Shown here: in pieces, positions 17,510 through 28,000 of the stretch
How the letters are laid out: every line of letters begins with the position of its first letter
How positions within the stretch are numbered: the stretch's first letter is position 1
Assembly (NCBI GenBank): GCA_026706025.1
Contig: JAPOZO010000020.1
Location: 62,001-126,000, forward strand
Reading direction: 5' to 3'
Source of the DNA: Candidatus Poribacteria bacterium
GTDB lineage: Bacteria; Poribacteria; WGA-4E; WGA-3G
Length of the DNA stretch: 64,000 nucleotides
Notes under the pieces: model-generated
Seen by the model: the letters and a program-made list of their open reading frames with translations, nothing else
Told to the model about the DNA's origin: nothing
Databases searched by the model: none
Translations under genes and position numbers: made by a program

Positions 17510-18553
17510 ATGCCAACAATATCTCATGATGTTTTGAGAAAGTTTGTATACGATATATATCGCGGTGCTGGTGGTACAGAAGAAGATGCGCGCATCGTCA
17601 GCGACCACGTCGTCGATTCTAACCTCGCAGGTCACGATTCACACGGTGTTATCAACGCGCCGAACTACATCGGTGGCATGGCAGGCGGACCCGCCACAGA
17701 CAAAATGGAGATTGTCAGGCAAAGTGGTGCTGCTACCGTCATCAACGCTAACGGTGCGCTCGGTATGGTTGCCGCACGGAAAGCGATGGAGATGGCTGTC
17801 GAAAAAGCAGGAAGCTGCACCATCGGCGCGGTCGGTTTACACCGATGTGGACACGCAGGCAGGATGGGCGAGTACCCACCGATTGCGGCGCGTGCTGGTA
17901 TGATCGGGGTCGTCTTGCTCAATGGTGGCGGACGGTTTATGCATCCGCACGGTGGCACCTCTCGTAGGCTACCGCCAAACCCGATTGCGATCTCAGTACC
18001 ACGTCAAGATGGCGAACCGCTCCTGCTTGATATGACGCTCAGCGTGGTCGCAGGCGGGAAGCTGCTCGTCCAGACGGCTCGTGGTGAATCCATACCGGAA
18101 GGATGGATGATAGATGCTGAAGGCAAACCGCTCACGGACCCGAACGCCTTTCGTGAACGTCCGCAGGACACAGCCGTTATGCCGCTCGGTGGTTTTCAGT
18201 TCGGACACAAAGGGTTCGGACTCGGCGTGATGATCGATGCTATTGCTGGCGGACTCTCTTGGGCAGGATGTAGCCGTGAACAACCGACGCGAGGGGCAAG
18301 CGGCATCGTAATGTTCGCTATCAAAATCGAGGATTTCATCGACTTAGCGGACTATGAACAGGAGATCGCATATCTTGTAGAGTGGGTGAAGTCGTCTGCC
18401 CGATTGCCAGGTGTTGACGAAATCTATGTTCCGGGAGAATTCGAGGAACGGAGCCGCGAGAAACGCCTGCGCGAAGGGATACCGATTGAGGAACCGACTT
18501 GGAACCGCCTCGTTGAAGCCGCGGAACGTTTCGATATTGAGATACCCGTATAA
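17510..18553 (+). CDS. Ldh-family (malate/L-lactate/ureidoglycolate-type) dehydrogenase
   Basis: This 347-residue protein has the whole layout of the LDH2/MDH2 family of NAD(P)-dependent oxidoreductases, unrelated to classical LDH: GTEEDARIVSDHVVDSNLAGHDSHGV with the conserved catalytic His, INANGALGMVAARKAMEMAVEKA, and HKGFGLGVMIDAIAGGLSWAG near the C-terminus. Members act on malate, lactate, ureidoglycolate or keto-sugar acids. No diagnostic neighbour fixes the substrate here. Confidence 0.9.
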   Translation: MPTISHDVLRKFVYDIYRGAGGTEEDARIVSDHVVDSNLAGHDSHGVINAPNYIGGMAGGPATDKMEIVRQSGAATVINANGALGMVAARKAMEMAVEKAGSCTIGAVGLHRCGHAGRMGEYPPIAARAGMIGVVLLNGGGRFMHPHGGTSRRLPPNPIAISVPRQDGEPLLLDMTLSVVAGGKLLVQTARGESIPEGWMIDAEGKPLTDPNAFRERPQDTAVMPLGGFQFGHKGFGLGVMIDAIAGGLSWAGCSREQPTRGASGIVMFAIKIEDFIDLADYEQEIAYLVEWVKSSARLPGVDEIYVPGEFEERSREKRLREGIPIEEPTWNRLVEAAERFDIEIPV

Positions 18554-18706
18554 TACGCATAAATACACGCCGTGGGTTCTCTGTCCACCAAACCAGCGAT
18601 TATAGGCGCATTATTATTTTCGCAATATCTTCGTATTTGGGCACCAATGGATATAATGTGTACAGAGCAGGCACATACTGTCTGCCACAATCAATAGGAG
18701 AAAAAA

Positions 18707-19309
18707 ATGAGAATCCTAAGCAGCTTAGTCGTTCTGCTCATCGGTTTTACAGGATGCGTTGTGCTGAACCAGTTGAACCAGTCTGTTGAAGAAATTGCCC
18801 CCTCACGCCTCACCTGTGCATCAAACCCGGAATTCGTGGATGGCAATCTGGAGACGGTGAGTTCATTTGCAGTAAATGGGTTCGTCCGAAAAGCGTATCA
18901 AATTTTTGACGGTGAGACTCGGAGGCAGACGTACGCACAACGGCGCTACATCACACAAGTTGAAGGCAACCGTCGCACAGAAGCGATTATCAAACTCGAT
19001 GCACCGACCTATGTTTCTTACGTGGAGGTCTATCCGGCATCACGGCACATCCCGAATTTCGCAATGATGACAACAACCGACGATCCACCCCGCTTTGATG
19101 TCGCCTTCGAGCGAGTCGCCGACAAGCAGCACAAAGATATAGAAGGATTGACCCCGGTTCGCTTCCAAATTGGACGAGAAGTCCTCTATCTACGGATGAG
19201 TGCAGACGGGATTGAAGATAAACAGAATTCTACCCGAAACATAAACTCAAGCGTTGAGATCCCGCTAAAAGGTGGCGAGATTCGCGAAGTCAGATTTTTC
19301 GGCAGGTAG
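18707..19309 (+). CDS. Paralogous lipoprotein 1 of 3, discoidin-like core
   Basis: This 200-residue protein has lipobox GFTGC (Cys17). The mature part follows the pattern ...RLTCASNPEFVDGNLETVSSFAVNGF ... EAIIKLDAPTYVSYVEVYPASRHIPNFAM ... VRFQIGREVLYLRMSADGIEDKQNSTRN ... IPLKGGEIREVRFFG. VDGNLET with VEVYPAS and IREVRFFG is reminiscent of F5/8 type C (discoidin) beta-sandwiches, though the match is weak. It is the first of three head-to-tail copies. AGGAG upstream. Confidence 0.6.
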   Translation: MRILSSLVVLLIGFTGCVVLNQLNQSVEEIAPSRLTCASNPEFVDGNLETVSSFAVNGFVRKAYQIFDGETRRQTYAQRRYITQVEGNRRTEAIIKLDAPTYVSYVEVYPASRHIPNFAMMTTTDDPPRFDVAFERVADKQHKDIEGLTPVRFQIGREVLYLRMSADGIEDKQNSTRNINSSVEIPLKGGEIREVRFFGR

Positions 19310-19398
19310 GCCCTCTAATGGCAGGTGCACCCTACAAGCAGCCAAGGTGAACTTATGGGTGCACTTTACAATCCTCTAAACAAGGAGGCGGCAGCAAC

Positions 19399-20100
19399 AT
19401 GGATAAAATCTCGACACGTTATAACTTCGGACATAGCCTGAAAATGTCCGTTTATATCGCAGGGATGGTGTTAATGCTAAGTATTGCTGGTTGTGTAGCA
19501 TCTCAGGGGCAATCTGGAACGGGAATTCTGCAGTCGCGTCTATCTTGGCTTCAGGGGACACCTATTGAGGAGATTACTGCTTCACAATTGACCTGTGAAA
19601 CCCATCCTGAAATAGTGGACGGTAACTTGGAAACGGTTGCGACTTTTTCAGTCCAAGGGACAGTCACAAAGAAGTATGAGGTCGTGGAACGCAGCAGGCG
19701 TTCATTTGGCAGGGGGCAGTATATAACGGATCTTGAGGGAACAATCCGATGTGAGATTGTGATTAAACTCGAAAAACCGATGTACGTGAATACTGTCGAA
19801 GTGTACCCCGCCTCGCGCATCCCTAATTTGGCACTGAGCACAACATTGGAAGCCTCCGGTTATCATCTCGGTCAATCCGGAACAGGATTTCAACCGGTGC
19901 ATGATAAACAGCATAGAGATGTAGGAGGCACAAAACCTGTTAAATTCAGCGTTGCGCGGGAAGTGCTCTATCTGCGTGTGACAGCGGACGCAATAGAAGA
20001 CCGGCAGAACGCGACACGGAACGATGACAAGGAAATTAACATCCCTCTGAAAGGGGCTTCAATCCGAGAGATCAAAATTTACGGGAAGAAGCAATCGTAA
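19399..20100 (+). CDS. Paralogous lipoprotein 2 of 3, discoidin-like core
   Basis: This 233-residue protein shares the mature pattern of its neighbours (QLTCETHPEIVDGNLETVATFSVQGT, VNTVEVYPASRIPNLAL, VREVLYLRVTADAIEDRQNATRN-type strand, IPLKGASIREIKIYG). Lipobox SIAGC lies at Cys32; an internal Met16 would shorten the signal peptide, but the GGAGG fits the first ATG. It has a longer linker after the lipobox than the other copies. Confidence 0.6.
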   Translation: MDKISTRYNFGHSLKMSVYIAGMVLMLSIAGCVASQGQSGTGILQSRLSWLQGTPIEEITASQLTCETHPEIVDGNLETVATFSVQGTVTKKYEVVERSRRSFGRGQYITDLEGTIRCEIVIKLEKPMYVNTVEVYPASRIPNLALSTTLEASGYHLGQSGTGFQPVHDKQHRDVGGTKPVKFSVAREVLYLRVTADAIEDRQNATRNDDKEINIPLKGASIREIKIYGKKQS

Positions 20101-20133
20101 GAAGATTTTCTACATCTGGTAGGGAGAAAAAAA

Positions 20134-20727
20134 ATGAGAATACAAGTATTCAGCATTTTATTGGTTCTAATATGCAGTGTTATGGGGTGTGCGATGCTGC
20201 AAGAGGTGCCACTTATTGAAATTCCGGCATCGCGGCTCACCTGTGATCGAATCCCTGAGATTGTAGATGGCGACTTGAAAACAGTTGGCACCTTTGCAGC
20301 ACAAGGATCCATCAAAAAAGAATTTGTTGGAAGTATAGTAAAGGGGGTATCTCAGCCGCTGCAGTACCAGCGTCGGGTGGAAGGTAGTCTCAAAACGGAA
20401 ACCTTGATCAAATTGGACACACCCAGTTATATTAAGTATGTTGAAGTCTATCCGGCATCAACCATCCGTAACCTCGCTTTGGATGTTGGCATAAAACGCC
20501 CGAACCAGAAACTCTCGTTTGAGGCAGTAGAGGATAAACGCGGCATAAAAGTGGAAGGGACACTGCCAGTAAGATTCAAGGTTGAGCGGGAAATTCATCA
20601 TTTGCGATTGACAGCAAATGCCTTGGAAGACCCCGAAAACGTCCGACACGACGACGAAGAACGTAAAATGTGGATTCCACTCAAGGGTGCTGCGATTCGA
20701 GAAGTCAAATTCTATGGACGAAAATAA
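20134..20727 (+). CDS. Paralogous lipoprotein 3 of 3, discoidin-like core
   Basis: This 197-residue protein has lipobox SVMGC (Cys19) and the same mature pattern: RLTCDRIPEIVDGDLKTVGTF, IKYVEVYPASTIRNLAL, VEREIHHLRLTANALEDPEN, IPLKGAAIREVKFYG. The three copies have diverged strongly outside these blocks. The cluster ends here; the next gene is phoH after 188 bp. Confidence 0.6.
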   Translation: MRIQVFSILLVLICSVMGCAMLQEVPLIEIPASRLTCDRIPEIVDGDLKTVGTFAAQGSIKKEFVGSIVKGVSQPLQYQRRVEGSLKTETLIKLDTPSYIKYVEVYPASTIRNLALDVGIKRPNQKLSFEAVEDKRGIKVEGTLPVRFKVEREIHHLRLTANALEDPENVRHDDEERKMWIPLKGAAIREVKFYGRK

Positions 20728-20776
20728 AAACCGCTTGATTTTTCTTTAATGACATTGTAGAATAAAAATAAGTTCA

Positions 20777-20789
20777 TAGGACTTACGCA
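20777..20789. repeat. TAGGACTTACGCA dispersed short repeat, copy 1
   Basis: The 13-mer TAGGACTTACGCA recurs identically at 54519-54531, both in intergenic AT-rich DNA. Here it is followed by AAACTTACGTAACGC, a partial second copy. The 20728-20915 gap holds nothing else that I recognise besides the phoH SD. Confidence 0.55.
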
Positions 20790-20915
20790 CAATGGGCTAA
20801 AACTTACGTAACGCGTAAAATTTGACTTTTTTTTCTAATTTTGTTAAGTTAAGCAGCATAGGCACGGGAAACTTGCGTGTCTCCCACATAAACAAACTGG
20901 AGGATTAGAATTCTA

Positions 20916-21932
20916 TTGCAAAAACAAGAATCAAAGGGTGTTCCCATACAGAGCAACGCTGAAGTGCAAGCCCTGTTCGGGCATAGCGATGCCTTCTTAA
21001 AAATTATTGAAGACAATTTCGATGCCCGCGTTGTTTTGAAAAGTGACAACATCGCTATCATTGGCGAAAACGTCACAGAAGTCAACCGGGTGACAACGGT
21101 TCTCGAATCACTTCTTCACCGCATTCGGAAAGGAGAAAGCATTCAGGCAACTGATGTCAACTATGCGATTCGTGCATCCAGGGTCGATGAACGAGATACC
21201 TTAGGTGACACAGGTGCCGAGTCTATTCCGGTATTCTCAAAACGCGGTGTCATCCGTCCAAAGACCGCTGGTCAAAGAAGGTATGTGGAAGCGATGAAAC
21301 ACAACGACCTTGTGTTCGGTATCGGACCCGCCGGAACAGGGAAAACATATCTCGCCATGGCGATGGCGGTCTCCGCACTCAAAAGTGGACAGGTGAGTCG
21401 TATCATCTTGACGCGACCCGCCGTTGAAGCTGGTGAGAAACTCGGTTTTTTACCCGGCGATATTGCCGACAAGGTGCATCCATACCTACGTCCGTTATAC
21501 GATGCGCTCTACGATATGATGCCACCCGAAGCACTCGACAAATACATCGAACGAAATGTTATTGAGGTCGCACCGATCGCTTTCATGCGAGGCAGAACGC
21601 TCAACAACTCGTTTGTTGTCCTTGATGAAGCGCAAAATGCTACGATTGAGCAGATGAAGATGTTCCTCACCCGCCTCGGTTTTGACTCAAAAGCCGTGGT
21701 CACAGGCGACATTACGCAGACAGATCTACCGACACACAAAATTTCAGGACTCGCAGATGCACAAGAGGTGCTTTCAGGAATCAACGGCATTGAGTTCATC
21801 TATTTTTCAAGGGTTGATGTTGTCCGACATGAACTCGTCCAACGTATCGTCGAAGCTTATGAACAGGCATCACCACACAATAAGGGACGGAACGGCGGGA
21901 ACCCGCCAAGTGCGTCCGATGCAGAAGAATAA
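20916..21932 (+). CDS. phoH: PhoH-family ATPase
   Basis: This 338-residue cytoplasmic P-loop ATPase has a KH-like N-terminal part (FGHSDAFLKIIEDNFDARVVLKSDNI), Walker A GPAGTGKTYLAMAMAV, and the Walker B LDEAQNAT followed by TRLGFDSKAVVTGD. The start is TTG at 20916 with GGAGG at 20899-20903, a slightly long 12-base gap. ybeY follows after 5 bp. phoH-ybeY-corC is a widely conserved neighbourhood linked to rRNA processing and RNA metabolism. Confidence 0.93.
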   Translation: MQKQESKGVPIQSNAEVQALFGHSDAFLKIIEDNFDARVVLKSDNIAIIGENVTEVNRVTTVLESLLHRIRKGESIQATDVNYAIRASRVDERDTLGDTGAESIPVFSKRGVIRPKTAGQRRYVEAMKHNDLVFGIGPAGTGKTYLAMAMAVSALKSGQVSRIILTRPAVEAGEKLGFLPGDIADKVHPYLRPLYDALYDMMPPEALDKYIERNVIEVAPIAFMRGRTLNNSFVVLDEAQNATIEQMKMFLTRLGFDSKAVVTGDITQTDLPTHKISGLADAQEVLSGINGIEFIYFSRVDVVRHELVQRIVEAYEQASPHNKGRNGGNPPSASDAEE

Positions 21933-21937
21933 CCGTT

Positions 21938-22426
21938 TTGATTCGCGTTAGGAATACAAGTAACAATACCACCTTTGACGTAGAAGTCATTCACAACGCA
22001 GTGCTCGCGACACTAAAAGCACATGATGCAGAGGCGTGTGAAGTCAGTGTCCTCTTAACAGACGATGCTGACATTAAACATCTCAACCGCGACTATCGAG
22101 GCGTTGATGCGCCGACAGATGTGCTGGCTTTTGCGATGCGTGAGGGTGAAGATGGGAATGTGAACCCGAATGTACTCGGTGATCTCGTTATATCCCTCGA
22201 AACGGCATCGCGGCAATTGACAACAGGCGATCAGTTCAGCGCGACTCGCAGTAGTCTTGAAACCGAAAAACAGGGGACAACCTACGACACTCTTGAAATC
22301 GAAGTCGCGTTACTCGCGATACACGGTGCACTTCATCTGCTTGGCTACGACCATCAAACACAAGAAGAAGCCACAGTTATGTTTCAAAAGCAGAATACCA
22401 TCTTCGGTTTATTGAGGAAACCATAG
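21938..22426 (+). CDS. ybeY: Endoribonuclease YbeY, rRNA maturation
   Basis: This 162-residue protein has the zinc signature HGALHLLGYDH (HxxxHxxxxxH) and the upstream LNRDYRGVDAPTDVLAFAM segment. YbeY is needed for 16S rRNA 3' maturation and ribosome quality control. The start is TTG at 21938, 5 bp after the phoH stop. Residues about 95-115 form a longer variable loop than usual before the catalytic helix. Confidence 0.94.
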   Translation: MIRVRNTSNNTTFDVEVIHNAVLATLKAHDAEACEVSVLLTDDADIKHLNRDYRGVDAPTDVLAFAMREGEDGNVNPNVLGDLVISLETASRQLTTGDQFSATRSSLETEKQGTTYDTLEIEVALLAIHGALHLLGYDHQTQEEATVMFQKQNTIFGLLRKP

Positions 22427-22480
22427 CACGATTGTTCGCTAACTTTTGAGCACCAGTTTGTAGGGGGTGTAATTTTACGT

Positions 22481-23752
22481 TTGGACGACCTATTAGTCAT
22501 CAAACTCGTTAGTTTAGGTATAATCTTAATTCTCAGTGCGCTGTTTTCAACTGCCGAAGCGTTGCTCGCTCGGTTAACGCGAGACGATATTCTCAAGTTC
22601 GCCGAGGAAGGCGGCAAACGTTATGAAGTGTTAACATCACTGCTGCACCATCCGCGCCGTTACTCGTTAACTATTATCACGGCAAAAACAATTCTGATAG
22701 TAGCAGGCGTTACGGTGCTTATGACATTTTGGAAAACATATCCAGTCGCGAGTGCAGCCCTCGCAGTCGCCTGCTTTGTCATCTTTACCGAATTGTTTCC
22801 CAAAAACTATGTACGGGGCAGTACTGGCGCAGCAACCATCCGGGCGCTCAGTGCCCTCCGTGCCATCTACTGGTGCGGATTCCTTGTTTTAATCCCGCTC
22901 AATTTCCTCGCCAACCTCATCGTCCGAATCTTCGGCGGCAAAGCCACATCTGCACAAGATACCCTCGTATCTCCAGAAGTGTTAGAGACACTCGACAATG
23001 TCGCCGATAGCCAAGAAATCTTAGAGCCAGACGACCGAGAGATGATCGCCAGAATTTTAGACCTGCCCGATAAAGTTGCCAGAGAAATCATGGTCGCACG
23101 CACCGATATGATATGCCTTGAAGTCGCAACCCCTGAAACCGAAGTTTTACAGACCGCAATCACCTCCAGGCATACGCGTATCCCGATATACGAAGAGACA
23201 ATTGATCAAATTGTTGGGATCCTGCACGTCAAAGATATGTTGGATTGTTGGGCAAGAGGTAAGCCGGTCAACCTGAGAGAACTTATCGTCGATCGAAGTC
23301 CTTTTTTCACGCCGGAGAGTAAGAATATCTCAGAACTCTTTCGGGAGCTTCGCGAGCATAAGCAACACATGGCGATCGTTGTAGACGAATACGGTGGCAC
23401 CGCCGGAATCATAACACTCGAAAACATCATCGAAGAAATCGTCGGTGAAATTCAAGATGAAGACGAAATCGACGAACAAGATGACTACATTGAGATAGCA
23501 CCTAACACCTATTCCGTTGATGCGCGACTAAATCTTATTGAATTGAACGAAAAACTCGGCACCGAACTTGAAGCAGAAAACATTGATACAATCGGTGGGT
23601 TCGTTGTAGACTATCTCGGTCGTGTGCCTGAACAGGGGACCCAATTTACCTACCGCGGTATCCGGTTCACCATATTTGAGGCAGACGAACGACGCATCCA
23701 AAGGATTCATCTTGAAATGCCGGAAATTAACGATAGTGATGACGCGTTTTAA
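22481..23752 (+). CDS. HlyC/CorC-family transporter-like protein with DUF21, CBS pair and CorC_HlyC domain
   Basis: This 423-residue protein begins with 3-4 membrane helices (DUF21/CNNM, residues about 5-150, with the STAEALLARLTRDDI motif), then a CBS pair (REIMVARTDMICLEV ... RIPIYEETIDQIVGILHVKDMLD and HKQHMAIVVDEYGGTAGIITLENIIEEIVGEIQDEDE) and a C-terminal CorC_HlyC domain. The family is linked to Mg2+/Co2+ efflux and is regularly found after ybeY. The start is TTG at 22481, the third TTG start in a row. Confidence 0.92.
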   Translation: MDDLLVIKLVSLGIILILSALFSTAEALLARLTRDDILKFAEEGGKRYEVLTSLLHHPRRYSLTIITAKTILIVAGVTVLMTFWKTYPVASAALAVACFVIFTELFPKNYVRGSTGAATIRALSALRAIYWCGFLVLIPLNFLANLIVRIFGGKATSAQDTLVSPEVLETLDNVADSQEILEPDDREMIARILDLPDKVAREIMVARTDMICLEVATPETEVLQTAITSRHTRIPIYEETIDQIVGILHVKDMLDCWARGKPVNLRELIVDRSPFFTPESKNISELFRELREHKQHMAIVVDEYGGTAGIITLENIIEEIVGEIQDEDEIDEQDDYIEIAPNTYSVDARLNLIELNEKLGTELEAENIDTIGGFVVDYLGRVPEQGTQFTYRGIRFTIFEADERRIQRIHLEMPEINDSDDAF

Positions 23753-23773
23753 AACCATCACAATAACACCGCT

Positions 23774-23878
23774 CATCTGTCGGAATGCCTTTCTTTTCTC
23801 GGAGGGGTTTGTAAGCCCGATCCGTTGGACTATTCGGTTTCTTGTAGGCGGGGTTTGTAACGTTGATCTGTCGGAATG
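23774..23878. repeat. Imperfect two-copy direct repeat in the corC-tRNA gap
   Basis: The 13-mer ATCTGTCGGAATG occurs at 23775-23787 and 23866-23878, and between them GGGGTTTGTAA occurs twice. The two halves look like diverged copies of one roughly 90-bp dispersed element. No ORF spans it. Confidence 0.5.
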
Positions 23879-23956
23879 TCTTGGTTTCCCCAGCGAGGTG
23901 ACATCTATGTAAAATCTTTTGACGACATATTTACACACCCAGAAGATGGAATTAAT

Positions 23957-23985
23957 TTGACAAAGTCCATCAGAGAAGGTATAAT
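23957..23985 (+). promoter_or_regulatory. Perfect consensus sigma70-type promoter of tRNA-Pro
   Basis: TTGACA (23957-23962) and TATAAT (23980-23985) are separated by exactly 17 bases. Transcription would start about 6 nt before the tRNA, so there is almost no 5' leader. It may also supply recO. Confidence 0.88.
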
Positions 23986-23997
23986 TAAGCGTAAGAA

Positions 23998-24072
<75 letters not shown>

Positions 24073-24111
24073 TCTTTTCCCATTTGTGATAACACTTTTA
24101 TACCCAAAGTT

Positions 24112-24879
24112 ATGGCAGCCCAAAAAACCCAAGCGATTGTCATTCGCACCTTTCCCCTTAAAGAATTCCACAAAATCATTACTTTCTACACGCCTGACTT
24201 CGGAAAAGTCAAAGCAGTCGCTTACGGCGTGAAAAGTCCAAAAAGCAAACTCGGCGGGAGTTTAGAACTCCTCAACCACGGCACGCTCCTCTTTCAGCAC
24301 CGCGAAAACCGAGAATTGCAGAACATCACTGATTTTAATTTGATTGACGGGTTTGATGTCATTCGCTCGGATTTCACGCGTATCACCTATGGCTGCTACT
24401 TCGCTGAACTCGTGGAGAGCATCGCATCAGAGGGTGTCGCCAACCCTGAAATTTTCGATTTACTTCGAACCACCTGTCAATTTTTAGGACATGTTGATGA
24501 TGTTCCCTTGCTCGCCAGAGGGTTTGAGATTAAGTTCTTGGATTGTGCGGGCTACGCCCCGGAACTCTCGCGCTGTGTGCATTGTGGTTCAGATGTCCAA
24601 GGTGCCGCGGCAAATAGATTCGGGATTGCGTTCAGCATCCGGTACGGTGGTGTGCTTTGTGCCGATTGCAAAAATCGAGATGGTGCTGCTTTTACAATCT
24701 CCCCCGGTAGTTGTGAATTGTTAAAGATGCTTCGGAAATCCGAATGGGAACGGTTCAACCGAATTCGCGCCTCTACCCGCAACCATCAAGAACTGAAACG
24801 GGGACTCGGCAGTTTTATTGAATATCATACCGAACGCACCTTAAAAAGCCTCCGGTTCATTGAAAACGTCTTAGATTAG
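24112..24879 (+). CDS. recO: DNA repair protein RecO
   Basis: This 255-residue protein has the N-terminal OB fold (QAIVIRTFPLKEFHKIITFYTPDFGKVKAVAYGVKSPKSKLGGSLE) and the C-terminal helical domain with a four-Cys zinc site: CVHC and later CADC. RecO loads RecA with RecR in the RecF pathway. The first ATG is used; no strong SD is visible, and the tRNA-Pro promoter is the nearest one. Length fits the family. Confidence 0.94.
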   Translation: MAAQKTQAIVIRTFPLKEFHKIITFYTPDFGKVKAVAYGVKSPKSKLGGSLELLNHGTLLFQHRENRELQNITDFNLIDGFDVIRSDFTRITYGCYFAELVESIASEGVANPEIFDLLRTTCQFLGHVDDVPLLARGFEIKFLDCAGYAPELSRCVHCGSDVQGAAANRFGIAFSIRYGGVLCADCKNRDGAAFTISPGSCELLKMLRKSEWERFNRIRASTRNHQELKRGLGSFIEYHTERTLKSLRFIENVLD

Positions 24880-25015
24880 ATTTTGGAATGACTTCCGCCA
24901 TGCAAACATTACCCAGCAATCCAAGGCTGCCCGTGTGCGAATGTGTCGGGTTTTCAACTATGTACTTATGTCAAACTTACGTTACTTCAAACATTGCAAA
25001 AGAGGGAACGCACTT

Positions 25016-28000
25016 ATGAAAAAGAATGATATGTTCAAGAAGGTAGTATTACTCGCGCTAAGTGTGGTGTGTGTCGTGATGGTAGGCATCCGAGACCTGT
25101 CTGCTGCCATCACCGGAAAGGTTTCTGGTATAATCACCGCCGAAGCGACGAATGAACCGCTCGCAAACGTCACGGTAACAATCGTCGGAACAAGCAGCAC
25201 CGCAACGACAAACGATGCTGGCTACTATGTGATGACGAATATCCCACCCAGTGGGTATGACGTGAAAGTTGAACTAACCGGTTACAGTTCTGAGACCGTA
25301 GAAGGTGCGAAAGTCCTTGCCGGGCTTACCACAACTCTCAACTTCGCCCTGAAGGCATCTGAGGTTGCCACGCTTGAAAGCATAACAGTGACGGCTGTTA
25401 AGCCGCTCATTAAGAAGGATGTCACGCAGACGACACGGATTATTGAAGCAGAAGATATCGAAGCGATGCCTCGTGATAGCGTGAACGGCATTCTCCAGAC
25501 ACTCCCGGGCGTTTCGGTACTCAATTCAACGGGTTCGCTTCATGTCCGTGGCGGCAGGTCAACAGAGGTGAAATATCTGATTGACGGTATCCCCATCAGT
25601 GATCCGATCGGCGGAAGTTTAGGCTTGAATATTAGTGCGAAATCGCTTGAGCAGATGGAAGTCATCACGGGCGGATTCAACGCCGAATACGGCGATGCCC
25701 AATCCGGTATCGTTAACCTCATCACGAAGGCAGGTTCACACAAATTTTCTGGTCGGTTCAGGTACCGCGTTGGACAGTGGGGGACACACCACGGTGATCC
25801 GCTATATGGTCCGTGGTTGGATCCTGATAACGGATTCCGACCGGTTGCGATTGAACCTTTCAGAGGTATCTTCCTCGGCAAACCTTACGATTACCAAACA
25901 CCGTATCGCGGAGAAGATGTTACTGTCGCAGAATTAGCAGAACGAGAAGGCGATGAGCAGATAATCTTCACAGAGATTGTCCCCGGCGTTTACGCCGACA
26001 GGGCGGAAAACCCACTTCAACCTGTGATAGACCCAGAAACAGATGAACCGAGCGTAAATGAAGAAACCGGCGAAGCCATCATGGCACGCCAACCTTACAA
26101 GGATGCCGATGGCACTGTTATCGACTATGAAAAGAAACAGGTTACGCTGTTAGATGGTTATGTTGTGGACTTGAACCAGTATAGTGGGGTATTCAATGAT
26201 ACCAAAGCGTATGATCTGTCTCCGAGCCACATTGGGGAATTTGCGCTCAGTGGACCGATATGGGGCAATCGCTTGACTTTCGCTTTTGACAGCCAGTTGC
26301 GGAGCGATGAGAGTTATCTACCGAATAGCGACGGATTGGGATACACTTTTCAGGGGAAAATGAAGTTTGAAGTGACACCGAGTATCAAACTCTCCGCAAG
26401 TGGGCTTTTCGATCAGCGGGAATCCAACTCCTATGGTGGCAGCCTCCGTTTTTGGCCCAGCGCAATCCCAGTGAGTACGAGAGATGCCCGCAGTCTCTCC
26501 GTCCAACTTTCACACAATATCAACTCAGGCACATTTTATACTTTGACCTTGGGTCAATTCCATCGCGCCGTTGCGAGTCATCAACCCGATAAAGTGTGGG
26601 ATCCGTTGGACAAGACATTTGATGAGAACGCTTGGGACCCCGAAAAGACACCTGAGCAGAACGAAGAAGAAGGCAGAATCAGAAATCCGCCCCAACAGGC
26701 GTACAACGATACAACCTATTTCATCGCGGGGGATGACAACTCCTGGACGACTCGCGAGGCGACAACCTCAATATTGCGGGGGAATTTTGCAAGCCAAGTT
26801 ACAGCGAACCACTTGATTCAGACAGGTGTCGAATTCTTGGCGTACGATATCTATAATCTCGGGACGACAAACTATGGAAGTTCCAACCTCTACATGGAGT
26901 TTTATGATGTCCAGCCGCAATCTTTGAGTATGTATGTCCAAGACAAGATGGAGTATGAAGGGATGATCGTCAACGCCGGGTTACGATATGACCTGTATAA
27001 TCCCGATGGGGTCTCACCCGCGGACCCATTGGATCCGCTGGAACTTAACGACGACGGCACAATCAAATTGGACAAAGAGACTTATAAAGTTGGACTACCG
27101 ATTATCAAAGATCCTGTTAAGGCTTCTACCAAACACATGGTCTCGCCACGCCTCGGTATCTCCTACCCGATTACCGACCGGACGAAATTGCACTTCACGT
27201 ATGGGCATTACTACCAGATCCCGCGCGGTGATGATCTCTACGAAAACCTTAGTTTCGATATGCGGGGTGCCATCCGAAGAAGAGGCAACCCTGACCTCAA
27301 TCCAGAGAGAACTATCGGCTATGAAGTTGGCGTTATACGGCAATTCACTGATGACTTAACAATTGATTTAACTGGATTCACCAAGGATATCAATAAACTC
27401 GTTAACAGTGTGCATGTCACTCCTGACGTAGAGACTAATGATTATAGTTACTTCCTTAATGATGAATTCGACGGTGTCACCCACGGTATCTACGGCAGAG
27501 TTCAGGGATTTGAACTCACGATCCGCAAGTGGCGCACGGGACGGAGTCGGGTTTCTGGTATGCTGAGTTATACCTATTCTGTTGCGAAGGGTAAAGGTTC
27601 GAGTCGGAATTTGGGCTATCTCACTTATTATCGGCAGCAGCCAGATGTAACCGAAAGCCATCCGTTGGCATGGGATCAGCGTCACATCTTTTCTGGAACG
27701 CTGGATATTCAATTGCCGTTTGATGCTGCTGTCAATTTGATTGGTAGCTACGGCAGCGGTTTGCCCTATACACCGAATCCGCGAGCACCCATCAAACCCG
27801 ACATCAACTCCAAGCGTTATCCAGCAACGTACAATGTTGATGCACTCCTCAGCAAACGGAGCCGGATTGGTGGGTTGACCTACACGCTCTTCGTGGATAT
27901 TCGGAATGTCTTCAACACGAAAAACCTTGACGATATCTTAGACGCAGTGACGTATGACCGATACGGCATCCCGCTCAGCAGCCAGAAACATTCACATCCG

